Origin: Alphaproteobacteria bacterium
GTDB lineage: Bacteria; Pseudomonadota; Alphaproteobacteria; Rhizobiales; Aestuariivirgaceae
Direction of reading: 5' to 3'
Length of the DNA: 64,000 nucleotides
Assembly (NCBI GenBank): GCA_024640405.1
Contig: JAHEFB010000015.1
Span: 25,622-89,621, forward strand
In this document: in pieces, positions 8,831 to 18,643 of the stretch
Layout of the letters: every line of letters starts with the position of its first letter
How positions within the stretch are numbered: the first letter of the stretch is position 1
Program-made: the position numbers and the translations under genes
The notes under the pieces: generated by a model
Seen by the model: the letters and a program-made list of their open reading frames with translations, nothing else
Database searches by the model: none
Told to the model about the DNA's origin: nothing

Positions 8831-9677
8831 ATTTCAGCAGTTCCAGGGTATCCCGCACCCGTTGGTAGGTAGTGTCATGGAAAGCATCCGGCTGAACCAT
8901 TTCCATCCAGCACACCCAGGCCAGAATGGCATCCAGTTCAGGTACCGTGAACCGGGTAAACCGCGGCCGGAAAAAATCATCCCAGTAGTCTGGTTCGGGG
9001 GACCGGTCCAGACAGCCGATGATCGAGTCAAACGCGTTTGACCCGACATCGTTTTCCCGCAGTCCCGCAAGCAGGAAGCCGGGCAGATAGTAGCAGAAGG
9101 CCTCCGGCGAAAACCAGAACACGGCATCAGCCGCCTGTTCGACATGCGCAAGTTCAATGTCCTGCCAACGCATTTGATCGAACACCATCACCTCATCGTG
9201 TTCGAAGTCCGATAGCTGTTGCGAGTCCGTCAGAAGCGCCGGTGGCGGCCGGTCTGCAAAGGCCGCGGTGACCAGATTTCGCGCCGTGTCTTTTGTTGAT
9301 TTGACCAGCGTTTGGATGGTGCCGGTAAGACCGTTGCCAACCGCCAGATCGAAGGCTGATTTATTGGCAAACCCCGGTGCGCCATGTCCCCTGAGCCGGA
9401 TGTCGGCGTTCGCGGAAACCAGTAACCCGGCCGTGGTTTCGTGATGGTTGATGATCGCCAGCATCAATGCGCTCAAGCCATACTTGGCAGTGATATTCAG
9501 TGCGGCACCGCATTCGATGAGCATTTCCACCGCAGCGTCGTTGCCGTTGGTCGAAGCAAGCATCAGGGCGGTCTGGCCATACTTGTCGAGACTGTCGACG
9601 TCGATGTTCTCGGCAAGGCAGGCACGAAGAGTGTTGCAATCGCCGTCAATTGCCGCCTCACGCCAGTTTTTCTGCAT
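8802..9677 (-). CDS. Ankyrin repeat protein
   Basis: Start is placed at ATG 9677 (MQKNWREAAIDGD) because GAGGCGG sits 8 bases upstream; a longer frame to 9713 has no such site. The protein has 291 residues. Three ankyrin-type repeats are visible at about residues 8-105 (KYGQTALMLAS, KYGLSALMLAI and NKSAFDLAVG). The remaining 180 residues are acidic and aromatic-rich with no family I recognise. Ankyrin repeats mediate protein binding, so a regulatory or interaction role is likely, with no stated partner. The last nine codons (RESGLHEA and stop) are shared in another frame with a decayed FadH-type fragment, so the natural C-terminus was probably replaced by a recombination event. Confidence 0.8.
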   Translation of the reverse strand: MQKNWREAAIDGDCNTLRACLAENIDVDSLDKYGQTALMLASTNGNDAAVEMLIECGAALNITAKYGLSALMLAIINHHETTAGLLVSANADIRLRGHGAPGFANKSAFDLAVGNGLTGTIQTLVKSTKDTARNLVTAAFADRPPPALLTDSQQLSDFEHDEVMVFDQMRWQDIELAHVEQAADAVFWFSPEAFCYYLPGFLLAGLRENDVGSNAFDSIIGCLDRSPEPDYWDDFFRPRFTRFTVPELDAILAWVCWMEMVQPDAFHDTTYQRVRDTLELLKWRESGLHEA

Positions 9678-9814
9678 TCGCGTACCGCCTCGCATTTCAT
9701 TGCAGGACAGCATATCAGATTTGCAGCAGCCTTGCGCCCGGGGAGCGCCTGGCCGCCGGTTCGGGTGGCGCAGGTTTTCGGTTTTCCGGGGCGTAATCGC
9801 TGCCTGTAGGCAGC

Positions 9815-10225
9815 CTATTGAATTGACAGGTCCACGTTGTAGCCAACAGTCTTGCCGGCATCCCGGTCATTGCCCATCAGGTAGACCCGAATGGTGTATT
9901 CACCGTTCTCGGGAAGCTGAATTGTAGCCGAACGATCCTCGTCCATCGAACCAATGTAAATGGCTTCGCCTTCGCTTCCCGGCGGTAGAATGTTCAGGTA
10001 TACGGTACCGTCTCCGTTGGTGCCGGAAACAGAAAGCTCTACGAACATCTCCTGATCTGATTTGGCGCCAAGCTTGTAGTCAAAATACTCGTTGCCCGTA
10101 ATTGTGCCGCTGAGCATGGTGCCGTAGTTGCCGGGCGCGAACTTGACGTCTGCCGACATCTGGGCTTGAGCAGCACCAGCGGCTGTCAATACCGCCAGGG
10201 ACAATATCCAGCTAACTGCCTTCAT
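9815..10225 (-). CDS. Secreted beta-rich protein, g-type lysozyme inhibitor (PliG)-like
   Basis: 136 residues from ATG 10225, chosen because GGAGAAG lies upstream and a clean signal peptide follows (about residues 1-22, ending AAGAAQAQ). The mature part has the pattern FAPGNYGTMLSGTITG, LGAKSDQEMFV, NILPPGSEGEAIYIGS and a C-terminal GEYTIRVYLM stretch. This matches, from memory, small periplasmic proteins related to the PliG inhibitor of goose-type lysozyme. It would protect the cell wall in the periplasm. The assignment rests on motif memory only, so inhibitor activity is tentative; the exported beta-sandwich nature is well supported. Confidence 0.6.
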   Translation of the reverse strand: MKAVSWILSLAVLTAAGAAQAQMSADVKFAPGNYGTMLSGTITGNEYFDYKLGAKSDQEMFVELSVSGTNGDGTVYLNILPPGSEGEAIYIGSMDEDRSATIQLPENGEYTIRVYLMGNDRDAGKTVGYNVDLSIQ

Positions 10226-10316
10226 GGATTCTTCTCCGGGTTTTGGGTTTTCCAAGCTAACACGATGCGGTTCGCAGGCAAGTTCGGTGATCTTGTAGCA
10301 GGCGCCACATCACCCC

Positions 10317-12317
10317 TCACAACCGTGACCCCAGCAGCGTGCCTTCCTCAATCGCCCGCTGGGCATCCAGTTCGCCTGCGAAACCTGCCCCGCCGATGAT
10401 GTGAGCCGACCGGCCACCGGCCTTCAGCTCGTCGGCCAGCGCGTTGATTGACACCTGGCCGGAACACAGCACGATACTGTCGCACGCGATCACCCGGTCT
10501 TCATCGCCGACCGAGATGTGCAGGCCGTCATCGTCGATGCTGCGGTAGGTGACGTTGGCGATCATCTCGACCCTGGCGCGATGCAGGACCAGGCGGTGCA
10601 CCCAGCCGGTTGTCTTGCCGGGGCCGCTGCCCATTTTGCCGCCCGAACGTTGCATCAGCACCACTTCATGGGCAGGCGGATGGTTTGCGGCTGGCTCTCC
10701 CACGCCCCATGTAGCGCGGAATTCCGCCGGATCCAGGTGGCTGGTGCCGCCGCGCTCCACCAGGTGCACTGCCACATCAACACCGACCCCGCCGGCGCCG
10801 ATGACGGCAACGCGTTTTCCCGGCTGGCGGGCACCGGACAACAGCTGCTCATAGGTCATGACGCTTGCATGGCCGATACCGTCGATCTCCGGCACCCGCG
10901 GTGCCACACCGGTTGCCACCACAACCTCGTCAAACTCCTCCAGCATGGCGGCGTCTGCCCGGGTGCCCAGTTTCATCGTTATGCCGAACGCGTCAGCCCG
11001 GTTGTTGAAATAGCGCAGCGTCTCGTTGAACTCTTCCTTGCCGGGAATGTGGCGCGCCAGCAGAAACTGACCGCCGATCCGGTCTGCTGCCTCAAACAGC
11101 GTCACCTCATGGCCGCGCTCGGCCGCCGTCGTCGCGCACGACAGCCCGGCGACACCTGCACCGACCACGGCAATCCGGCGGCGGATTTCAGCCGGTTTCC
11201 AGTCCAGAACGGTTTCACGGCAGGCTCTGGGGTTGACCAGACAGGTCGCATCCTTGCCCTTGAAATAATGATCCAGACAGGACTGGTTGCAGGCGATACA
11301 GGTATTGATCTCGTCGGGCCGGCCGTCCCTTGCCTTGGCGGCAAAGTTCGCATCCGCCAGAAACGGCCGCGCCATGGACACCATGTCCGCCTGGCCATCG
11401 GCAATCACGGCTTCAGCTTTTTCCGGCGTGTTGATGCGGTTGGTTGCAATCAGCGGGATTTCCACCGTGCCCGTCAGTTTTGCCGTTGCCCACGTCCATG
11501 CCGCCCTCGGCACGGCCTGCGCAATGGTGGGGATGCGCGCTTCATGCCATCCAATGCCTGAGTTGAGAATATCGGCGCCTGCCGCCTCGGCAAGTTTCGC
11601 CAGTTGGGCAACCTCCTCAAACGGACTGCCGTCTTCCACGATGTCGAGCACCGACAGCCGGTACATGATGATGAACTGCGGGTCGGTTGCCGCGCGCACC
11701 GCCTTGATCACCTGAACCGGAAACCGGGCGCGGTTTTCAAATGACCCGCCCCAGCGATCGTCCCGCTTGTTGGTTCGCGGCGCGGTGAACTCGTTGATCA
11801 GATAACCTTCCGATCCCATCAGCTCGACCCCGTCATATCCGGCAGCCTGGGCAATCTGGGCGGCGCGGGCATAGTCGGAGATGGTGCGCTGGATGTCGTC
11901 CTCGGTCATCTCGCGCGGCGTATTCCGGTTGATCGGCGAGCGGACCGGCGACGGTGCGACGATGTCTGAGTGATAGCCATAGCGGCCTGCATGCAGCAAC
12001 TGCAGCAAGATCCGCGATCCCTGCCGGTGGACCGCGTCCGTCACCTGTTGATGGTGATCCGCATCAGCATCAAGAATAATGCCGCCTTCGGCCCCCAGCC
12101 TGCCGTCCAGGTTGGGTGAAAACCCGCCGGTCACCATCAGCGAACAACCGCCCTTGGCGCGTTCGGCATAAAACGCGGCCAGACGGGCAAGGCCCGGTTC
12201 GCCCTGTTCTTCCAGGCCGGTGTGCATTGACCCCATCAATATGCGGTTGGGCACGGTGTGCCGGCCGATTTTCAAAGGGGTGAACAGGTGGGGGTAGGGA
12301 GAGGTTTGCGAGGTCAC
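10317..12317 (-). CDS. fadH: NADH:flavin oxidoreductase, 2,4-dienoyl-CoA reductase type
   Basis: 666 residues, the length of FadH and trimethylamine-dehydrogenase relatives. The N-terminal old-yellow-enzyme TIM barrel binds FMN (MGSMHTGLEE, TAPRTNKRDDRWGGS). A 4Fe-4S cluster site CIACNQSC followed by a further Cys after about 12 residues lies near residues 345-365. Two Rossmann motifs follow: VVGAGVAGLS for FAD and VIGAGGVGVD for NAD(P)H. The C-terminus DAQRAIEEGTLLGSRL is typical of FadH, which reduces 2,4-dienoyl-CoA during unsaturated fatty acid oxidation; dimethylamine- or histamine-type dehydrogenases are the alternative. Start is GTG 12317. A 100-bp fragment of a related gene survives at 8731-8830. 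Confidence 0.88.
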   Translation of the reverse strand: MTSQTSPYPHLFTPLKIGRHTVPNRILMGSMHTGLEEQGEPGLARLAAFYAERAKGGCSLMVTGGFSPNLDGRLGAEGGIILDADADHHQQVTDAVHRQGSRILLQLLHAGRYGYHSDIVAPSPVRSPINRNTPREMTEDDIQRTISDYARAAQIAQAAGYDGVELMGSEGYLINEFTAPRTNKRDDRWGGSFENRARFPVQVIKAVRAATDPQFIIMYRLSVLDIVEDGSPFEEVAQLAKLAEAAGADILNSGIGWHEARIPTIAQAVPRAAWTWATAKLTGTVEIPLIATNRINTPEKAEAVIADGQADMVSMARPFLADANFAAKARDGRPDEINTCIACNQSCLDHYFKGKDATCLVNPRACRETVLDWKPAEIRRRIAVVGAGVAGLSCATTAAERGHEVTLFEAADRIGGQFLLARHIPGKEEFNETLRYFNNRADAFGITMKLGTRADAAMLEEFDEVVVATGVAPRVPEIDGIGHASVMTYEQLLSGARQPGKRVAVIGAGGVGVDVAVHLVERGGTSHLDPAEFRATWGVGEPAANHPPAHEVVLMQRSGGKMGSGPGKTTGWVHRLVLHRARVEMIANVTYRSIDDDGLHISVGDEDRVIACDSIVLCSGQVSINALADELKAGGRSAHIIGGAGFAGELDAQRAIEEGTLLGSRL

Positions 12318-12506
12318 AGTCGGGAAAATCCGTTTGTTGGTTTTTTCACAGTCTATCGCGAGTTGGGCTCAAGTGAAGGGGCGTATTGCACAACCGCCGC
12401 TGACACAGGATAGTTTGCTTCACAGGCCCTGCCTGCGATACACACTTTCCCCTGGACACGGGCACCGGCCGAAGGAAGAAACGCATGAGTTCGTCAAACA
12501 CGGTGA

Positions 12507-14321
12507 TTGCAGGGTATGGACGCTGCCATGACCGCCGGTAAGACGCTTGAAATACAACTGGGCGCCGCCGTCGAGGCCTTTCAGGCCGGTGAGGTGGACC
12601 AGGCGCTGGAAATGGTGCAGCTGCTGTGCCGAAGCCATCCCGACAATGCCGTTGTTCACAATGTTCATGGCGTGATCGCTGCCGGTCGCGGTGACCTTCA
12701 GGTTGCCATTGACAGCTACCGCAGGGCGATTGAACTGGATCCGGAAAATTGCGACGTCCATTTCAATCTCGGCAATGTGCTGCGCGACGGCGGCGATCTG
12801 AATGCAGCGCTGGCCAGCTATCGCGTCGCCCTGCAGTTTCGGCCCAACGATGCAGATGTGCTGTTCAATACCGCCGGCGTGCTGCGCGCGCTGGGCGATC
12901 TGCAAACCGCCGGCGATATCTTTCAGGAACTGGTCACAATCTCGCCGGACGATCCCGCCGCTCACAACAATCTGGGCGGTGTGCTGTTTCGCCTCGGCAA
13001 GACCGACGCAGCCACCCGGTGTTTTCGCCGCGCCCTGGAATTGCAGCCGAGGTTCGTAAATGCCCATGACAATTTGTGTGAAGTGCTTGAAAAATCAAAC
13101 CAGATCAAGGAGTTGAGAAAGGCTGTCAGCGACGCCGAGGCCCAGTGCCCGCCGGACAATATGAGGATCGTCATCAGACGGGCCCAGTTGTTGCGCCGTG
13201 ATGAAAAACCCGATGAAGCGCGAAAGGCGCTGGCGAAAATCATCAGGTTCAATCCGGCACAGCCGCAACTGAACTCCGCCTACTGGTATCTGATGGGCGA
13301 TATCTGTGACCGGCTGCAGGATGCAAAGGCCGCCTATGAGGCGTTTGTCAAAGCCAACGGCTGGGCTGAAAAGGCGGCCGGCGCCCGCGGGCTGGAACCG
13401 AAGGATTTCATAACCAGGCTGGACAATCTCCAGACCGCCTACAAGTCCGTGCGCCGGCAGCCGGAAAAGCAGGCATCTGCGGGCCGGGACGGGCCACAGC
13501 TCGTGTTCCTGATTGGTTTCCCGCGCTCCGGCACGACGCTGCTGGACACCGTCCTGCTGAGCCACAGCGCGATATCGGTGGTTGAAGAAAAGCCGATGGT
13601 TCAGGAAATGGTCAGGCGGGTGCAGAGCTGGCAGGCGGGCCGGGCGCCTGACCATGAAGATCTGACGGCTGAGCAGGTTCAGGAATTGCGAGACGCGTAC
13701 ATGACCCGGTTGTTCGAACACCTGCCCGGTGATGTTTCTGAAAATCAGGTGGTAATCGACAAGCTGCCCCTCAACATTGTCGAAGCCGGACTGATCAGCA
13801 AGGTGTTCCCGGAAGCCAGGTTCCTGCTGGTTCTGCGGCACCCGTGCGACTGCGTCCTGAGCTGCTTCATGCAGGACTTCAGGCTCAACAACGCCATGTC
13901 GAACTTCCTGGGTCTGAAAAGCGCAGCGCAGTGTTACGACAAGGTGATGTCCTTGTGGACCACTTACCGCAAAGCGCTGCCGCTTGACGTTCACACGGTC
14001 AAGTATGAGCAGGTGGTGGCGGATCTCGAGACAACCGTCGGCCAGGTCCTCGAATTTCTGGGTCTGGAGTGGCAAGCGGCCATGGCCGACTACAAGACCA
14101 CCGCGCTGGATCGCAAGCGAATTGGAACGCCCAGCTATCATCAGGTGGTGCAGCCGATCTACAGCAGGGCGAAGGACCGCTGGCGGTTGTATCGAGCCCA
14201 CATGATCCCGGTTCTGCCGACTTTGCTCAGATGGGCAGCCATCTACGGATACATAGAGGACGCCGGCAAGAGTTCAGATACTGGCGATACGGCCGGGCCT
14301 GACCAGGCAGCGGATACGTAA
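12507..14321 (+). CDS. TPR-containing sulfotransferase
   Basis: About 600 residues. The N-terminal 300 residues hold at least five tetratricopeptide repeats (for example VHNVHGVIAAGRGDLQVAID and AHNNLGGVLFRLGKTDAATR). The C-terminal domain is a sulfotransferase: the PAPS 5'-phosphosulfate loop GFPRSGTTLLDTVL starts near residue 338 and the 3'-phosphate segment LVLRHPCDCVLSCF is about 110 residues later. It would move sulfate from PAPS to an unidentified acceptor, possibly a protein or glycan bound by the repeats. The start is uncertain: TTG 12507, ATG 12516 and ATG 12528 are all possible and none has a convincing ribosome site. It stands alone on the plus strand, convergent with the cyclase gene. 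Confidence 0.88.
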   Translation: MQGMDAAMTAGKTLEIQLGAAVEAFQAGEVDQALEMVQLLCRSHPDNAVVHNVHGVIAAGRGDLQVAIDSYRRAIELDPENCDVHFNLGNVLRDGGDLNAALASYRVALQFRPNDADVLFNTAGVLRALGDLQTAGDIFQELVTISPDDPAAHNNLGGVLFRLGKTDAATRCFRRALELQPRFVNAHDNLCEVLEKSNQIKELRKAVSDAEAQCPPDNMRIVIRRAQLLRRDEKPDEARKALAKIIRFNPAQPQLNSAYWYLMGDICDRLQDAKAAYEAFVKANGWAEKAAGARGLEPKDFITRLDNLQTAYKSVRRQPEKQASAGRDGPQLVFLIGFPRSGTTLLDTVLLSHSAISVVEEKPMVQEMVRRVQSWQAGRAPDHEDLTAEQVQELRDAYMTRLFEHLPGDVSENQVVIDKLPLNIVEAGLISKVFPEARFLLVLRHPCDCVLSCFMQDFRLNNAMSNFLGLKSAAQCYDKVMSLWTTYRKALPLDVHTVKYEQVVADLETTVGQVLEFLGLEWQAAMADYKTTALDRKRIGTPSYHQVVQPIYSRAKDRWRLYRAHMIPVLPTLLRWAAIYGYIEDAGKSSDTGDTAGPDQAADT

Positions 14322-14329
14322 TCGCGAAT

Positions 14330-15478
14330 TCAGCAAGGTTTGGTCGCGGGTGCGAAGACCGCTTGTAGCTGGTCGACACCCTTAAGTTTGTGCTGCCCCG
14401 TGGTTTGCCATTGACGCGCGGAAAGTTTTGCGAAACCTTCCGACACCAGAAGCGGTTCATCCAGTTGAGAACAAAGCCCCTCGATTCTGCTGGCCATATT
14501 GACCGCAGATCCGATAACCGTGAAATCGAGGCGGGTTCCGCCGCCGATATTGCCGTAAAAAACGCTGCCTGTGTGCAGTGCAATGCCGAATTCAAAGCGA
14601 CCTTCGCCGTCTTCGTGGAGCGTCAGCGCGGAAAACGCCGCTGCCTCGGCCTGGGCGATTGCGGCACTGACGTCGTCACCGTGCGGGAATATGGCCAGCA
14701 CCGCATCGCCGATGAACTTCAGAATTTCACCGCCGTTTGCTTCAATCACCTCGCTGACCAACATGAGATACTGGTTGAGCAGTTCAAGCGTTTCAGCGGC
14801 ACTTCCCTGTTGCGCAAGCCGGGTAAAGCCGCGCAGGTCGGAAAACCAGATGACGGCGTCGATATTTGCACCATCTCCGCGTGAAATCTGGCCGTCCAGC
14901 ACCCGCAGGCCGGCCCGCTTGCCGACATAGGTTTCCATCAGGGTTTGCGCGGTGTTGCGGGCTATGAACCCTTCAAGAACCAGTGTCATCAGGGGAAGCA
15001 ACGATCTCAATTTTCCGAGTTCCTTGTCCGAGAATCCACCAGTTTGTCTGGTGGCTGCGGTAAACACCTTGTTTGAGTCATCGGAGAACTTGAGCGTAAT
15101 GGCGTGATAGTGGGTAAATCCTTCCTGCCACAGTTCTTCTCCGATCGGGAACCGCTTTCGATCTGCCGGTACGGTGAGGTCTACGTGAACATCTTCACCC
15201 TTGGTGTATATGGGATAGATCGGGCTGGCGTGCAGATCCTGCAGATTGTCTGGTGTCCAGACGAACCAGCGCTGCCGTGCTCCGTTTTCCAGGTCCCAAC
15301 CAACAAAGGACGATTGCGCGACAGGGTGTAACAGGGGTGCTCCGACCGAAGCGCGTTCAATCGGAATGCCGGCGGATCGCAATTTATGGCAAAAACCTTC
15401 AATCAGATCGGCCAGCGATGAACAGCGCGGTCCGTCATACGTCAGCCATTGTCGGATTTTTGCTGTTGCGTCGCTCAA
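14330..15478 (-). CDS. Class III adenylate/guanylate cyclase
   Basis: 382 residues. The C-terminal catalytic domain (about residues 205-375) has both metal-binding aspartates (WFSDLRGFTRL and FIGDAVLAIFP), the Lys before the second motif (ILKFIGD) and LDFTVIGSAVNMASRIE, consistent with ATP as substrate. The N-terminal 200 residues form an unnamed regulatory region also seen in alphaproteobacterial cyclases, without membrane segments. Start is TTG 15478 with GAGG upstream. It lies 19 bases after the Gfo/Idh stop and is probably in the same transcript. It makes cyclic AMP in the cytoplasm in response to an unknown signal. Confidence 0.9.
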   Translation of the reverse strand: MSDATAKIRQWLTYDGPRCSSLADLIEGFCHKLRSAGIPIERASVGAPLLHPVAQSSFVGWDLENGARQRWFVWTPDNLQDLHASPIYPIYTKGEDVHVDLTVPADRKRFPIGEELWQEGFTHYHAITLKFSDDSNKVFTAATRQTGGFSDKELGKLRSLLPLMTLVLEGFIARNTAQTLMETYVGKRAGLRVLDGQISRGDGANIDAVIWFSDLRGFTRLAQQGSAAETLELLNQYLMLVSEVIEANGGEILKFIGDAVLAIFPHGDDVSAAIAQAEAAAFSALTLHEDGEGRFEFGIALHTGSVFYGNIGGGTRLDFTVIGSAVNMASRIEGLCSQLDEPLLVSEGFAKLSARQWQTTGQHKLKGVDQLQAVFAPATKPC

Positions 15479-15497
15479 ATGTTCCTCACTGTCGCCT

Positions 15498-16556
15498 TCA
15501 GGTGCTGTCGGTCAGATCAATCCTGATGCCGTCACGGGCGGAGGTCTTGATGGCTTCGACCACGGCAAGTGATTTCAATCCTTCCCGGCCCGAAACAATC
15601 GGCTGTTCAGTGCCGGCGATCACCCTGCAGAAGTGGTCAATCTGTTCATCCAGCGGATCACGGGCGATAGTATCATAACTGGTGTGGTTGATCGGCCGCC
15701 ACCAACTGCGCTCGCCGCTTTGCGTCCATATCTTGCCCTTGGGAATTTCCAGAGAGCCGCGCGTGCCGCCAATATAATAGCAGGTCTCGTCCGTTACCGG
15801 GTAGGCCGGGTTTTCGGCCGCCGTCAACTCCCAACTCCACGGTGCCACGATGCTGTCGGAAACCGTGACGGTGCCCAGCGCGCCATTTGCAAACCTGACG
15901 ATGATGGCGGCGGTGTCTTCAACGTCGTTGCCGCGCGCATGGCTGGAGTCTGCAGCCTGCACGGAAACGATTTCGCCGGCCAGATAGCGCAGCAGGTCAA
16001 TGTCATGGATCAGGTTGATGAACACCGGCCCGGCGCCTGGCTGGGTCCGCCAGGCCACATTGAAATAGTCGTCCGGCTTGTGCAGCCAGCAGGCGGCATG
16101 AACCGCCACGATATCTCCTACCGCGCCGCTTTCAATTTGCCGGCGGGCGGCCCGAATGAGCGGATTGTGCCGCCTGTGATGACCGACGAGTACCGGCACA
16201 TCCAGCCGGGCAGCTTCGTTCACCAGGCGCGAAGCCGACTGCGCACTGTCGGCAATCGGCTTTTCCACCAGCACTGGAATGCCGGCACGGACGCATTGCA
16301 GCCCGCCTTCAACATGCATCTGGTTGGGGGTTGCGATGATCACGCCGTCGGCGGGCTCAGCGGCAAGCATGTCGGCAATCGAGGCGTATCGTTTGCAGCC
16401 GTTTTGGGAGGCAACATCCTGTGTCGCAGGATCAGGGTCCACGATCGCCGAAACAATCGCTTCATTACAGCGTTCGATAGCTTCCACGTGACGCTTGCCA
16501 ACAAGGCCGGCGCCGGCAACGGCAATACGAACAGGTGTGCCGATAACAGGGCTCAC
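15498..16556 (-). CDS. Gfo/Idh/MocA family NAD(P)-dependent oxidoreductase
   Basis: 352 residues. The N-terminal Rossmann motif is VAGAGLVGKRH and the catalytic-domain hallmark EKP is in VLVEKPIADS (about residue 93). The C-terminal alpha/beta domain is complete. Relatives oxidise or reduce sugars, inositols and related polyols; the substrate cannot be told. Start is placed at GTG 16556, six bases after a perfect GGAGG; a TTG six bases upstream would abut that site. It is followed after 19 bases by the cyclase gene, so the two form a small operon. Confidence 0.9.
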   Translation of the reverse strand: MSPVIGTPVRIAVAGAGLVGKRHVEAIERCNEAIVSAIVDPDPATQDVASQNGCKRYASIADMLAAEPADGVIIATPNQMHVEGGLQCVRAGIPVLVEKPIADSAQSASRLVNEAARLDVPVLVGHHRRHNPLIRAARRQIESGAVGDIVAVHAACWLHKPDDYFNVAWRTQPGAGPVFINLIHDIDLLRYLAGEIVSVQAADSSHARGNDVEDTAAIIVRFANGALGTVTVSDSIVAPWSWELTAAENPAYPVTDETCYYIGGTRGSLEIPKGKIWTQSGERSWWRPINHTSYDTIARDPLDEQIDHFCRVIAGTEQPIVSGREGLKSLAVVEAIKTSARDGIRIDLTDST

Positions 16557-16663
16557 TTGCAACCTCCAGATAAATCAGAGGCGTTAGTGAGTCCTGATCT
16601 TCAGATTGTCAACCCGTCAGACCCCCGGAAGGATTCCGGGACACGACGTTCATTGTTCTGACT

Positions 16664-17098
16664 CTAGTCTCCCAAAGGCTCCACATTGACGATTTCGCCG
16701 GATGCGCGCGAGACCCGGATGCGCCAGGGTTCGCGGCCCCGCACCGCATCGTACACATAACTGCCATTGCGGCAGTCGACGACTTCAATGTGCCGGAAAC
16801 CGGAATCTTTCAGGTCTTCCACCGCCTGCAGGCAGGACAGTTTGCCGTTGTCGTAGTGATCACGATACTGAGGGCGCCGGTGTTTGTATTCCGGCTCGCG
16901 CTGATAGACCGAATATTCCGGTTCCGGCCGATAGCGGTTCTGCCAGTTTCCGCGATGGTCTTCGCTGTAGCGATCATCATACGATGGTGCAGCGGCATTG
17001 TCATAAAACCAGTGCGGATCGGCGGCGAGGGATGCGTGGCTGGAAAGCGCAGTCAGCATCAGTGCGGCGGTGAGGGCCGCCATAGGGGTACGCAACAT
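16664..17098 (-). CDS. Secreted protein with C-terminal PepSY-like domain
   Basis: 144 residues from ATG 17098, which has GGGAGG upstream; the longer frame to 17305 would run into argE. A signal peptide covers about residues 1-27 (ending SHASLAAD). The middle is a charged, Tyr/Arg-rich low-complexity stretch with repeated RPEPEY/REPEY units. The last 60 residues resemble a PepSY-type module (a strand ending IEVVDCRNG, then PWRIRVSRASGEIV). Such proteins are periplasmic and of unknown role in this genus-level context. No partner gene is evident. Confidence 0.7.
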   Translation of the reverse strand: MLRTPMAALTAALMLTALSSHASLAADPHWFYDNAAAPSYDDRYSEDHRGNWQNRYRPEPEYSVYQREPEYKHRRPQYRDHYDNGKLSCLQAVEDLKDSGFRHIEVVDCRNGSYVYDAVRGREPWRIRVSRASGEIVNVEPLGD

Positions 17099-17259
17099 AA
17101 CTAACCTCCCTGTCGGGCGAGCCGTCCCGAGGGCAAGCGTCGTCTCTGAATGTGAAAATAACGCGGAGACAATGCGGCGGTATTTCGACCTTGCCGGTCT
17201 GATTAACCGAACTGTTTCAATATGATACACAAATTTGCATTGTTCGGGATTTTGTCGTT

Positions 17260-18417
17260 CTAGCCGGTCAGATCCTGCAGCAGTTTCTCCAGCATTCTGT
17301 CGCAAGCCGCCATTTCGGTTTCCGCAATATATTCATCCGGTTTGTGGGCAACGCCGATGGACCCGGGTCCGCATACAACTGTTGGAATACCAAGCCGGGT
17401 CTGGAACAGGCCGCCCTCGGTTCCGAACGCGATCTTGCCGGTTGAGTTGCCGCCGGTGAGCGATTTCACATAATTCACAACTTCTGCGTCCGGCGCGGTA
17501 TCCAGTGCCGGATAGGAAGTGCCGGGTGTAAAACTGATATCGGACCCGGGGAAAATTTTTTGCGCCTCGCTCACAATATCCTCCGCACTGGCGTGTATGC
17601 GATCCATCAGGACTTGCGGGTCATCGGCGGGCAGATGGCGGATTTCGTACTCGAACTTTGCCAGATTGGGCACGATGTTGAGTGTTTCACCGCCATGCAT
17701 TTTGCCGGCGTGAAGTGTCGTATAGGCCACATCATAATCACCGTCCCTGGTACCGCTCTCAACCACCTCGGCCTGCAGCCGTCTGATTTCATTGATAAGG
17801 TCTATGGCCAGATGCACGGCATTGACAGCGGTGGGTGCCAGGCTTGAATGGGCCTCAAGCCCTGTGCAGGTAACGCGTTCACCTGCCTTGCCCTTATGCG
17901 CGGTTACCACCTGCATCAAAGTGGGTTCGCCGATGATGCAGCATCGTGGTTTCGGCATTACCGGCTCCAGCAGGTCGATGAGGCGGCGCACGCCGACACA
18001 GCCGATTTCCTCATCATAGGAAAATGCGAAATGTATCGGTGCGCTGAGCTTCTCCTTTAGCTCAGCCGCCCTGGGTGCCATCGCAACACAACACGCAATA
18101 AAACCCTTCATGTCAGCTGTGCCGCGGCCATACAGCAATCCCTTGTCGCGACGCATGACGAACGGGTCGGACGACCACGCCTGGCCTTCTGTCGGCACTA
18201 CGTCAGTGTGACCCGACAACACGACGCCTGGCACGTCTTCCGGCCCGATGGAGGCGTACAGATTGGCTTTTTTCCCATCCTCCGATGGCGCCAGAAGAAT
18301 ACGAAAGCCCAGTGGTTCCAGCAGTCCGCTGACATGATCGATCAATTCGAGATTGGAATCCCTGCTGACCGTGTTGAAGGAGATGAGTTTTTCAAGAAGT
18401 GCAATGCTCTGTGTCAT
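17260..18417 (-). CDS. argE: Acetylornithine deacetylase (M20 family)
   Basis: 385 residues, the size of proteobacterial ArgE, which hydrolyses N-acetylornithine to ornithine in the cytoplasm. Metal and catalytic residues of the M20 family are visible: SGHTDVVP (about residue 69), GRGTADMKGF (about 98) and the DEEIGCVG Glu pair (about 135), with a late His in GVAHKPDEY. The start at 18417 gives a complete N-terminus. Other M20 deacylases look similar, so the acetyl-ornithine substrate is the family-level best call. It is transcribed alone; the downstream secreted-protein gene has its own ribosome site. Confidence 0.87.
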   Translation of the reverse strand: MTQSIALLEKLISFNTVSRDSNLELIDHVSGLLEPLGFRILLAPSEDGKKANLYASIGPEDVPGVVLSGHTDVVPTEGQAWSSDPFVMRRDKGLLYGRGTADMKGFIACCVAMAPRAAELKEKLSAPIHFAFSYDEEIGCVGVRRLIDLLEPVMPKPRCCIIGEPTLMQVVTAHKGKAGERVTCTGLEAHSSLAPTAVNAVHLAIDLINEIRRLQAEVVESGTRDGDYDVAYTTLHAGKMHGGETLNIVPNLAKFEYEIRHLPADDPQVLMDRIHASAEDIVSEAQKIFPGSDISFTPGTSYPALDTAPDAEVVNYVKSLTGGNSTGKIAFGTEGGLFQTRLGIPTVVCGPGSIGVAHKPDEYIAETEMAACDRMLEKLLQDLTG

Positions 18418-18643
18418 GGGCGCATTGCTAGCACGGAGGTACTCAGCGGAAAAGACAATCTATACGATTTGCCGAAGCACTCATGCTCGTTACACTTTCT
18501 GCTCGCCATCGCAGCGAAGGCTGGAGCCCATGAGCCGGATCAGCCTGCTTCAATCCTGAAAGGGACTGCAGTGAGCCTTCTCTGGAAAAGGGCTTGGGCG
18601 CAAGGTGGCGCTGGATGCAGAGTACAGGCGGTGGCCGATGGCG

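Noticed and set aside
10518-11561. 347-codon frame on the plus strand over the FadH-like gene
   Set aside because: It is antisense to a well-supported gene with intact flavin, Fe-S and nucleotide motifs; long shadows are common in GC-rich codon-biased DNA.
13095-14201. 368-codon minus-strand frame over the sulfotransferase
   Set aside because: Antisense shadow of a gene with clear PAPS-binding motifs; its own protein has no recognisable pattern.
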